Shown in pieces: positions 57,285-64,000 of a stretch of 64,000 bases of DNA. The notes under the pieces are model-generated. The model searched no databases, was not told the DNA's origin, and saw only the letters and a list, made by a program, of their open reading frames with translations. The translations under genes were made by a program, and so were the position numbers. Numbering within the stretch: the stretch's first letter is position 1; every line of letters starts with the position of its first letter. The stretch comes from Candidatus Effluviviaceae Genus I sp. GTDB lineage: Bacteria > Joyebacterota > Joyebacteria > Joyebacterales > Joyebacteraceae. The stretch lies in assembly GCA_016867725.1 (NCBI GenBank), contig VGIX01000006.1, positions 1-64,000 of the forward strand, written 5' to 3'.

Positions 57285-58522
57285 AGAAGCTCAGGCGGCG
57301 CGTGTTCATGACGGCGGGAAGCAACACCATCTCGCTCGGCACCGGGCGGAAGGAGTTCCACCCCAAGAAGCCGCGGCCGGGGCTCGAGCACTACATCAAG
57401 GAAGCGGGGCAGGGGGCGCTCGCGCAGGTCAGCGGCCCTGACGCGATCGACGAGGGCGTCATCGGCAACTTCATGGCGGCGCGCTTCAACCGGCAGGGCA
57501 ACCTCGCCGCGATGATGCCGCTCGTGGACCCGAAGCTCGAGTACAAGCCGCTCATCCGCGTCGAGGGCGCGTGCGGCTCCGGCGGGCTCGCGCTCGCGAC
57601 GGCCGTGCGATCGATCCTCGCGGAGACCGCCGAGACGGTGCTCACGATCGGCGTCGAGGTGCAGAACACGGTCAAGGCCGTGTACGGCGCCGACATCCTG
57701 GCGGGCGCGGGCCACTACGCGAGCCAGCGCAAGAGCGGCCACGCGTACTTCTTCCCGAGCAAGTTCTCCGACCGGGCCTGCGCCGCGTACAAGGAGTTCG
57801 GCTACGACAAGGTGCGCGAGGCGATGGCGCGCTGGTACGAGCGGGCCGTGCTCAACGCCCGGAAGTGCCCGAAGGCGCAGGAGCACCACAACGCCATCGA
57901 GGACCTCTTCGCCGCCGGCATGACGAAGCCGAACCCGAAGACCTTCTGCGAGTGCATCAACGTCTACGACTGCTCGAAGGTCTCGGACGGCGCCTCGGCG
58001 GTCATCTTCGCTTCCGAAGAGGGCCTCAAGAGGCTCGGCGTGGAGAAGAAGGACGCGGTCGAACTGCTCGGCTTCGGGCAGGTCGTTGCCGACATCTCGA
58101 AGGACCCCGAGTCCCAGACGCAGCTCACGACGAGCGCGCGGGCGGTCAAGCAGGCGCTGGGGATGGCCGGGCTGACCGCCGCGGACGTCGGCATGCTCGA
58201 GGTGCACGATTGCTTCACCATCGGGGGGCTCCTCTCGCTCGAGGCCGCGGGGTTCTGCGGGTACGGCGAGACCTACGACTTCGTCCGCGAGGGGCGCACG
58301 GCCCCGGACGGCGACATCCCGACCAACCTGTCGGGCGGTCTCGTGGGGTACGGGCACTACACCGGTGGGACCGGCGTGCGGCAGGCGGCGGACATCGCCA
58401 TGCAGCTCTCGGGGAAGCCGGACGGCCAGCGCATCAACGTGAAGAAGCCCATCGGGCTCATGATCTCGATGGGCGGGAACGACCGGACCGTGGTGTCCTG
58501 CGTGTTCGGACGGGCGCAGTAG
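57281..58522 (+). CDS. Thiolase (acetyl-CoA C-acyltransferase), SCP2-like
   Basis: 413 residues. Nucleophile Cys in RVEGACGSGGLALA (~100), [12 protein letters not shown] (~308), and a C-terminal GGLVGYGHYTGGTG in which the usual G-H-P is G-H-Y. It differs from the first thiolase by an N-terminal ~50-residue extension and a mid-region of CPKAQEHHNAIEDLF. It should cleave 3-ketoacyl-CoA to acetyl-CoA plus the shortened acyl-CoA, the last step after the HAD encoded upstream. Last plus-strand gene of the catabolic run. Confidence 0.92.
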   Translation: MKKLRRRVFMTAGSNTISLGTGRKEFHPKKPRPGLEHYIKEAGQGALAQVSGPDAIDEGVIGNFMAARFNRQGNLAAMMPLVDPKLEYKPLIRVEGACGSGGLALATAVRSILAETAETVLTIGVEVQNTVKAVYGADILAGAGHYASQRKSGHAYFFPSKFSDRACAAYKEFGYDKVREAMARWYERAVLNARKCPKAQEHHNAIEDLFAAGMTKPNPKTFCECINVYDCSKVSDGASAVIFASEEGLKRLGVEKKDAVELLGFGQVVADISKDPESQTQLTTSARAVKQALGMAGLTAADVGMLEVHDCFTIGGLLSLEAAGFCGYGETYDFVREGRTAPDGDIPTNLSGGLVGYGHYTGGTGVRQAADIAMQLSGKPDGQRINVKKPIGLMISMGGNDRTVVSCVFGRAQ

Positions 58523-58555
58523 GGGACGGGGAAGCGCGGGGAGAGCGGACGGCTG

Positions 58556-59029
58556 TCAGGAGGCGGAGGGGCTCGCTGCGGCGGGTCCTTCCGCCTTCTC
58601 GTTCGAGCGCCGGGCGGCGCACGGTCCCAGCGCCGCGATCCGCTCGACGAACGCGTTGATCACCTCCCGGAACCTCGTGCCCTCGCTCGCCGAGACCCAC
58701 TCGAGGGCGAGGCGCTCGGGCTCGATGCCCAGGTCCTTCAGGACGCGGCGGAGCAGCACCACGCGGCGCATCGTCCTGTGGTTCCCCTCGACGTAGTGGC
58801 ACTCGCCGGGGTGGCAACCGGCCACCATCACGCCGTCGGCGCCGGCGACGAAGGTCTCGAGGATGAGCTCGGGGTCCACGCGGCCGGAGCACATCGTCCG
58901 TACCACGCGGAAGTGGGGGGACATCTTGAGCCTCGACACGCCGGCGAGGTCGGCGCCGGCGTACGCGCACCAGTTGCAGCAGAAGACGATGACCGTCGGC
59001 TTGAAGGCGCCCTTCTCGCGCTCCGTCAT
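58556..59029 (-). CDS. MvhD-like hydrogenase/Hdr-associated iron-sulfur protein
   Basis: 157 residues. Family hallmarks of the F420-non-reducing hydrogenase delta subunit: VIVFCCNWCAYAGADLAG, RTMCSGRVDPELILE, and VAGCHPGECHYVEGN, which hold a 2Fe-2S cluster. MvhD docks to HdrA and hands electrons to it. It is convergent to the catabolic run and 27 kb from the HdrA-like gene, but is a plausible partner of it. C-terminal ~25 residues are low complexity. ATG preceded by GGAG. Confidence 0.9.
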   Translation of the reverse strand: MTEREKGAFKPTVIVFCCNWCAYAGADLAGVSRLKMSPHFRVVRTMCSGRVDPELILETFVAGADGVMVAGCHPGECHYVEGNHRTMRRVVLLRRVLKDLGIEPERLALEWVSASEGTRFREVINAFVERIAALGPCAARRSNEKAEGPAAASPSAS

Positions 59030-59078
59030 GGCGGCTCCGCTTCCGTCCCCGTGTCCCGGGAGGCTCCGTCAGGATCGT

Positions 59079-59100
59079 GGGGCCGGTCGGCGCCGGCCCC
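59079..59100 (-). other. Stem-loop in the mvhD-like leader
   Basis: 8-bp stem GGGGCCGG/CCGGCCCC with a 6-nt loop, right at the predicted transcript start. May stabilise the 5' end or act as an attenuator. Confidence 0.4.
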
Positions 59101-59109
59101 GTGGCAGAG

Positions 59110-59138
59110 AGAATACACCCTGCGGCTCGCAAGCGCAA
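59110..59138 (-). promoter_or_regulatory. Promoter of the mvhD-like gene
   Basis: Minus strand TTGCGC (59138-59133), 17-bp spacer, TATTCT (59115-59110); leader of ~75 nt. Divergent from the yggS promoter 70 bp away. Confidence 0.6.
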
Positions 59139-59207
59139 CAGGACTCAGGACAACAAGTTGCGGGCGGGGCGGCGACGACGGCCCCTGAGGCGCAGCCGGA
59201 TTCAGCG

Positions 59208-59236
59208 TTGCGGCGCCGGCCCCCGCGGGCTATAAT
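59208..59236 (+). promoter_or_regulatory. Promoter of yggS-pnp-ileS
   Basis: TTGCGG (59208-59213), 17-bp spacer, perfect TATAAT (59231-59236). Start near 59243, ~28 nt before the yggS GTG. Confidence 0.75.
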
Positions 59237-59270
59237 CTCCCCTTCGCCGCGGCGGAAGGGAGGGCGGTGC

Positions 59271-59963
59271 GTGGGCGTGCGTGAGAGCGTCCGCCAAGTC
59301 CTGAGCAGGATGGAAGATGCGGCGGACCGCGCCCTGCGCGACCCTGCCGAGATCACGCTGGTCGCCGTGACGAAGACGGTGCCGGTCAAGCGGATCATCG
59401 AGGCGGTCGAGGCCGGCGTGACCGCGATCGGCGAGAACAGGGTGCAGGAGGCCGGGCGCAAGTTCGAGGAGCTCGACCTCCCCGTCGAGAAGCACCTCGT
59501 GGGGCACCTCCAGACCAACAAGGTCCGGGACGCCCTCGGGCTCTTCGACCTCATCCAGTCGGTGGACAGCGTGAGGCTCGCGCGCGAGATCTCGCATCGC
59601 GCGGACGCGGCGGGGAAGACCGCGCGCGTGCTCGTCGAGGTCAACACCTCGGGGGAGGGGACGAAGAACGGCCTCCCGCCCGACGAGGCGGCGGCCGCTG
59701 TCGAGCAGATGGCCGGCCTTCCCGGGCTCCGGGTCGAGGGGCTCATGACGGTGGGGGCGTTCCTCCCGGACCCCGAGGACGTCCGCCCGTGCTTCAGGCG
59801 GCTCCGGGCGCTGCGCGACGAGATCGAGGAGCGCGTCGTCCCCGGCGTGAGCATGGCGCACCTCTCGATGGGCATGACGAACGACTTCGAGGTCGCGGTC
59901 GAGGAAGGCGCCACGCTCGTGCGAGTCGGGCGCGCGATCTTCGGCGAGCGGCCGACGGACTGA
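59271..59963 (+). CDS. yggS: PLP homeostasis protein, YggS family
   Basis: 230 residues, single-domain PLP-binding TIM barrel. PLP Lys35 in LVAVTKTV; IGENRVQEAG; HLVGHLQTNKV; LVEVNTSGEGTKNG; LRVEGLMTVG; LSMGMTNDFEVAVEEGATLVRVG for phosphate binding. Family members buffer pyridoxal phosphate rather than catalyse a set reaction. The GTG at 59271 is taken because GGAAGGGAGG lies ~8 bases upstream; another GTG lies two codons later. Confidence 0.95.
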   Translation: MGVRESVRQVLSRMEDAADRALRDPAEITLVAVTKTVPVKRIIEAVEAGVTAIGENRVQEAGRKFEELDLPVEKHLVGHLQTNKVRDALGLFDLIQSVDSVRLAREISHRADAAGKTARVLVEVNTSGEGTKNGLPPDEAAAAVEQMAGLPGLRVEGLMTVGAFLPDPEDVRPCFRRLRALRDEIEERVVPGVSMAHLSMGMTNDFEVAVEEGATLVRVGRAIFGERPTD

Positions 59964-59979
59964 CGACGGAGGACGGACG

Positions 59980-60810
59980 ATGGCGAAGGACACGACGCTG
60001 GCCGAGCGCATCGGGAAGGCCGCCGACTACGTGCGGAAGCGCACCGACCTCAAGCCGCAGGTCGCGGTCGTCCTCGGGAGCGGCCTCGGCGACCTCTCCG
60101 GCATCACGCGCGACGCGGTGACGATCCCGTTCGGGAAGATCCCGAACTTCCCGACGTCCTCGGTGCAGGGGCACGCGGGCGAGCTCATGATCGGGAAGAT
60201 CGGGCGGAAGACCGTCGCCGTCATGAACGGCCGCGTGCACTACTACGAAGGCTACACGATGGAGGAGGTGGCCTTCCCGGTCCGCGTCCTCCGCGCCCTC
60301 GGGGCGAAGAAGCTCGTCCTCACCTGCGCCGCGGGCGGCATGAACCCGCTGTACGAGCGCGGTGACATCGTGGCGGTCGTGGACCACATCAACCTGACCG
60401 GCGACAACCCGCTCATCGGGCCGAACGACGACCGGCTCGGTCCGCGCTTCCCCGACATGTCCGAGCCCTACGACCGCGAGTACCTCAAGGCCGTCGAGGA
60501 CATCGCGCTCGAGGAGCGGATCCGGCTCAGGAAGGGCGTCTTCATCGGCGTGGCGGGGCCGAACCTCGAGACGGCCGCCGAGTACCGGTTCCTGAGGATG
60601 ATCGGCGGCGACGTGGTGAGCATGTCCATGATCGCCGAGAACATCGCCGCCGTCCACGGCGGCATGCGTGTCGCCGGGTTCGCGGTCGTGACCGACATGT
60701 GTCTCCCGGATGCGCTCAGGGAAGCGAGCCACCTCGAGATCCTCAAGGCGGCGAAGTCGGCGGCGCCCAAGCTCACGAAGCTGGTCGCGCGGCTCATCGA
60801 GAAGATGTAG
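59980..60810 (+). CDS. Purine nucleoside phosphorylase, trimeric family, with Asp at the base-specificity site
   Basis: 276 residues. Phosphate site VLGSGLGD; RVHYYEGYTMEEV; TCAAGGMNP; GPNLETAAEYRF containing Glu197 (equivalent to Glu201). The residue that recognises N1/O6 of 6-oxopurines (Asn243 of mammalian enzyme, in a T-N motif) is Asp239 here (VVTDMC), as in enzymes that prefer 6-aminopurines; the nearby G-M-S-T segment is SMSMIAE. So adenosine or 5'-methylthioadenosine is a realistic substrate. Sits between yggS and ileS. Confidence 0.88.
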   Translation: MAKDTTLAERIGKAADYVRKRTDLKPQVAVVLGSGLGDLSGITRDAVTIPFGKIPNFPTSSVQGHAGELMIGKIGRKTVAVMNGRVHYYEGYTMEEVAFPVRVLRALGAKKLVLTCAAGGMNPLYERGDIVAVVDHINLTGDNPLIGPNDDRLGPRFPDMSEPYDREYLKAVEDIALEERIRLRKGVFIGVAGPNLETAAEYRFLRMIGGDVVSMSMIAENIAAVHGGMRVAGFAVVTDMCLPDALREASHLEILKAAKSAAPKLTKLVARLIEKM

Positions 60811-60821
60811 AGGCTCAAGCG

Positions 60822-63800
60822 ATGCCCTTCAGGGAGCTACCCAAGACGCAGAGCCTTCCGGAGATCGAGCAGCAGGTGCTCGACTTCTGGGACCGGCACG
60901 GCACGTTCCGCAGGAGCACCGAGCTTCGCGCGGGCGCGAAGCCGTTCGTCTTCTATGAGGGCCCGCCCACGGCGAACGGCCACCCGGGCGCGCACCACGT
61001 CCTCGCGCGGACCATCAAGGACATCGTCTGCCGCTACAAGACCATGCGCGGGTTCCGCGTGGACAGGAAGGCCGGCTGGGACACGCACGGCCTTCCCGTG
61101 GAGATCGAGGTCGAGAAGGCTCTCAACCTCGAGAGCAAGGAGGACATCGAGCGGTACGGCGTCGCCGAATTCATTCAGAAGTCGCGCGAGAGCGTCTTCA
61201 CGTACAAGGACGAGTGGGATCGCCTCACGCGCCGGATGGGCTACTGGGTGGACCTCTCGGACGCGTACGTCACGTGCACGAACGAGTACATCGAGTCGGT
61301 CTGGCACATCCTGAAGACGATGTGGGACCGCGGCCTCATCTACCGGGGCCACAAGATCCTCCCGTACTGCCCCCGCTGCGGGACGCCGCTCTCGAGCCAC
61401 GAGGTCGCGCAGGGGTACGAGGACGCGAAGGACCCGTCCGTGTTCGTCCGCATGCGCCTCAAGGACGAGCCGGGCACGTCGCTCCTCGTGTGGACGACGA
61501 CCCCGTGGACGCTCATCTCGAACGTCGCGCTCGCCGTCGCGCCGACCGAGTCGTACGTCAAGGTCCGCCACGGCGACGAGAACCTCATCCTCGCGGAGGC
61601 GCGGCTCTCGGTCCTCGACGGCCCGTACGAGGTCGTCGGGAAGCTCATGGGCCTCGACCTCATCCAGCGCGAGTACGAGCCGCTCTACTCGTTCGTGCCG
61701 CCCGACCGCCGGGCGCACTTCGTCATCCCGGCCGGGTTCGTCACGCTCGAGGACGGCACGGGCACCGTGCACATCGCGCCGGCGTTCGGCGAGGACGACT
61801 ACCGGGTGGGGAAGGAGCACGACCTCCCGTTCGTGCAGCCCGTGGACGGCGCCGGCCGCTTCACGCCCGAGGTCGCCCCGTGGGCCGGCATGTTCATCAA
61901 GGACGCCGACCCGCTCATCATCGAGGACCTCACGAAGCGCGGGCTCCTCTACAAGAGCGGGACCATCGTGCACACCTACCCGTTCTGCTGGCGGTGCGAC
62001 TCGCCGCTCGTGTACTACGCGCGGAACTCGTGGTACGTCCGGACGACGCAGTTCAAGGACGAGATGATCCGGAACAACCGCGCGATCAAGTGGCACCCGA
62101 AGGAGATCGGCCAGAACCGCCTCGGCGACTGGCTCGAGAACAACGTGGACTGGGCCATCTCGCGAGACCGCTACTGGGGCACGCCGCTCAACGTCTGGGT
62201 CTGCGGCGCGTGCGGTCGGCAGGCGGCGGTCGGCGGCATCGAGGAGCTCCGGCGGCTGAGCCTGGGTCCCCTGCCCGAGCCGCTCGATCTTCACAAGCCC
62301 GTCGTGGACGGGATCCGACTGAAGTGCGAGGGCTGCGGCGGCGAGATGTCCCGGACGCCGGAGGTCATCGACTGCTGGTTCGACACGGGGTCCATGCCGT
62401 ACGCGCAGTGGCACTGGCCGATGGAGCACGCAAAGGAGTTCGAAGAGCACTTCCCCGCGGACTTCATCGCCGAGGGCGTGGACCAGACGCGCGGGTGGTT
62501 CTACGCGCTCCTGGCCATCTCGACCATCGTGTCGGGCAAGGCGTCCTTCAAGGTCTGCATCTCGAACGAGATGGTGCTCGACAAGAGCGGCAAGAAGATG
62601 AGCAAGTCCGTCGGGAACACCGTGGACTCGTTCAAGGTGATGGAGCGGCACGGCGCCGACGCGCTCCGCTGGTACTTCCTCGCGACGAGCCCGCCGTGGG
62701 TGCCCACGCGCTTCGACGACGCCGGCGTGAAGGAGGTCGCGGGGAAGGTCTTCGACACGCTCAGGAACACGTACGGGTTCCTGTCGCTCTACGCGAACAT
62801 CGACGGATACGACCCGGCGCGGCACGCGGCCCCGCTCTCGTCGCGGCCGGCCATGGACCGTTGGATCATCTCGACGCTCAACACGACCGTCGCCGACGTC
62901 GTCCAGAGCATGGACGCGTACGACCTCACGAAGGCCGTCCGGCGTCTGCAGTCGTTCGTGATCGAGGACGTCTCGAACTGGTACGTCCGGCTGTCGCGCA
63001 GCAGGTTCTGGAAGGGCGAGATGGACGACGACAAGAAGGCGGCCTACTCGACCCTCTACGAGGTGCTCACGACGACCGTGCGCGCGATGGCGCCGTTCGC
63101 GCCGTTCTCGACGGAGGACCTCCACGGGCGGCTGCGCGAGGGCGGCGGGGGCGACGGAGTCCCCGAGAGCGTCCACCTGTGCGCCTTCCCCGAGGCCGAT
63201 TTGCGCGCCGTGGACGCGGAGCTCGAGACCGCCATGGAGTGGGCGCGGACAGTCGTCACGCTCGGCCGTGCGGCGCGGAACGCGAGCGCGATCAAGGTGC
63301 GGCAGCCGCTCGGGAAGCTCCTCGTGGCGGGCGTGCCGCAGGACGCGAGGGGGCCCGTGGAGGCGCTCTCGTCGCTCGTGCTGGCGGAACTCAACGTCAA
63401 GGAGCTCGCGTGGGCCGACCAGAGCGAGCTCATCGTGCAGAAGGCGGCCCCGGTGTTCCCGTCGCTGGGCCCGAAGCACGGGAAGGACGTCAACCAGGTC
63501 GCGGACGCCATCCGCGAGCTTCCGCCTGACGACGTCGCGGTCCTCGCGGCGGGAGCGAGCGTGAAGGCGGTCGTGTCCGACGAGCTCGTGGTCATCGAGC
63601 CGGCGGACGTCGAGATCGTGCGGGACACGCCCGAGGGGCTCGCCGTCCAGAGCGACGGCCGTCTCGCGGTCGCGCTCGACACGACGATCACGCCCGAGCT
63701 CAGGGACGAAGGACTGGCCAGAGAGACAATCAACAAGATCCAGTTCATGCGCAAGGAAGCAGGCTTCCAGGTCGTGGACAGGATCCATGTCCGATACGAG

Positions 63801-64000
63801 GCAGCCCCGAGGCTCAAGAAGGCCATCAAGCGGTTCTCAGCGCGCATCGCGAAGGAGACCCTCGCGGCGGACATCGCGGAGAGCAACGAGGCCGGCGAGC
63901 TTCAGAAGGAATGGGACGTGAACGGGGAGTGGGCGAGGATCTCGGTCGAACGCGTCGAGCGCGGCGCGGCGGAGGGGTCCGGGAGCTTGCGCGGCGGAGG
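60822..64000 (+). CDS. ileS: Isoleucyl-tRNA synthetase (3' partial)
   Basis: The frame is open from the ATG at 60822 to the window edge: 1059 residues, near full length for the larger class-2-like IleRS. HIGH-like GPPTANGHPGAHH (~residues 47-60), CP1 editing domain with WTTTPWTLISN, WYVRTTQFK, a second zinc-like CPRCGTP and CWRCDSP, GWFYALLAIS, and KMSKS in DKSGKKMSKSVGN. C-terminal anticodon-binding domain begins near DRWIISTL. It attaches Ile to tRNA-Ile and edits Val. The HxGH variant HPGAHH resembles mupirocin-tolerant type-2 enzymes; that is inference. Confidence 0.95.
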   Translation, partial: MPFRELPKTQSLPEIEQQVLDFWDRHGTFRRSTELRAGAKPFVFYEGPPTANGHPGAHHVLARTIKDIVCRYKTMRGFRVDRKAGWDTHGLPVEIEVEKALNLESKEDIERYGVAEFIQKSRESVFTYKDEWDRLTRRMGYWVDLSDAYVTCTNEYIESVWHILKTMWDRGLIYRGHKILPYCPRCGTPLSSHEVAQGYEDAKDPSVFVRMRLKDEPGTSLLVWTTTPWTLISNVALAVAPTESYVKVRHGDENLILAEARLSVLDGPYEVVGKLMGLDLIQREYEPLYSFVPPDRRAHFVIPAGFVTLEDGTGTVHIAPAFGEDDYRVGKEHDLPFVQPVDGAGRFTPEVAPWAGMFIKDADPLIIEDLTKRGLLYKSGTIVHTYPFCWRCDSPLVYYARNSWYVRTTQFKDEMIRNNRAIKWHPKEIGQNRLGDWLENNVDWAISRDRYWGTPLNVWVCGACGRQAAVGGIEELRRLSLGPLPEPLDLHKPVVDGIRLKCEGCGGEMSRTPEVIDCWFDTGSMPYAQWHWPMEHAKEFEEHFPADFIAEGVDQTRGWFYALLAISTIVSGKASFKVCISNEMVLDKSGKKMSKSVGNTVDSFKVMERHGADALRWYFLATSPPWVPTRFDDAGVKEVAGKVFDTLRNTYGFLSLYANIDGYDPARHAAPLSSRPAMDRWIISTLNTTVADVVQSMDAYDLTKAVRRLQSFVIEDVSNWYVRLSRSRFWKGEMDDDKKAAYSTLYEVLTTTVRAMAPFAPFSTEDLHGRLREGGGGDGVPESVHLCAFPEADLRAVDAELETAMEWARTVVTLGRAARNASAIKVRQPLGKLLVAGVPQDARGPVEALSSLVLAELNVKELAWADQSELIVQKAAPVFPSLGPKHGKDVNQVADAIRELPPDDVAVLAAGASVKAVVSDELVVIEPADVEIVRDTPEGLAVQSDGRLAVALDTTITPELRDEGLARETINKIQFMRKEAGFQVVDRIHVRYEAAPRLKKAIKRFSARIAKETLAADIAESNEAGELQKEWDVNGEWARISVERVERGAAEGSGSLRGG

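Overview
This 64 kb window is a strongly GC-rich bacterial chromosome segment in which nearly every third codon position is G or C. Several traits suggest the FCB side of the tree, in the neighbourhood of candidate phyla such as Eisenbacteria, Krumholzibacteriota or Latescibacterota: a gingipain-type (C25) peptidase with a FlgD-like/type IX-secretion-style C-terminal domain, DUF362 proteins, a class-2-like isoleucyl-tRNA synthetase, and secreted proteins ending in a W-x-x-I-K-x-L-Y-R-like tail. The lineage call is inference; no rRNA gene is present to settle it. Recognisable promoters share a TTGxxx -35 box, almost always a 17-bp spacer, and a -10 box mostly of the form TAGxxT.

Layout. 0-2.6 kb: 3' part of a secreted C25 peptidase. 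2.6-9.2 kb: a tightly overlapped TetR-TolC-MFP-RND-(PII-like) efflux operon. 9.2-10.5 kb (minus strand): tRNA-Leu followed by a DUF362 gene. 10.5-16.1 kb: housekeeping genes (smpB, cell-wall amidase, GerMN protein, murI, rdgB), a candidate small RNA, a tRNA-Pro/Arg/His cluster, ssb and tRNA-Lys. 16.1-22.7 kb: two glycosyltransferases, a second DUF362 protein, a PaaK/CapK-like adenylating enzyme and a membrane polyferredoxin. 22.7-23.8 kb: tmRNA (ssrA) and a frameshifted secreted-protein gene.

24.2-58.5 kb is the centrepiece: about 30 plus-strand genes, often overlapping, that together look like a catabolic factory for branched-chain and short acyl-CoAs. It opens with cofactor support (cobalamin adenosyltransferase, MeaB GTPase). 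Next comes an acyl-CoA dehydrogenase with EtfAB and soluble HdrCB/HdrA-like electron-transfer proteins. A B12 mutase with isobutyryl-CoA-mutase-type active-site residues and its B12 subunit follow. Then come propionyl-CoA carboxylase, a second mutase of methylmalonyl type with epimerase, and an archaeal-type HMG-CoA synthase/thiolase/DUF35 triad. The leucine branch (methylcrotonyl-CoA carboxylase, LiuC-type hydratase, isovaleryl-type dehydrogenase), butyrate kinase, crotonase, biotin ligase, thymidine kinase, 3-hydroxyacyl-CoA dehydrogenase and another thiolase complete it. An MvhD-like protein lies convergently at the end and could partner the HdrA protein.

Read together, the genes predict isobutyryl-CoA to butyryl-CoA to acetyl-CoA (a valine route), propionyl-CoA to succinyl-CoA, and leucine to HMG-CoA. 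No HMG-CoA lyase, 3-hydroxyisobutyrate enzymes or branched-chain keto acid dehydrogenase are visible in the window. The two most unusual proteins are leucine-dehydrogenase homologues that both carry Ala at the catalytic Lys80 position and Gly at the catalytic Asp115 position. 59.2-64 kb returns to housekeeping: yggS, a purine nucleoside phosphorylase with an unusual specificity residue, and ileS running off the window end.
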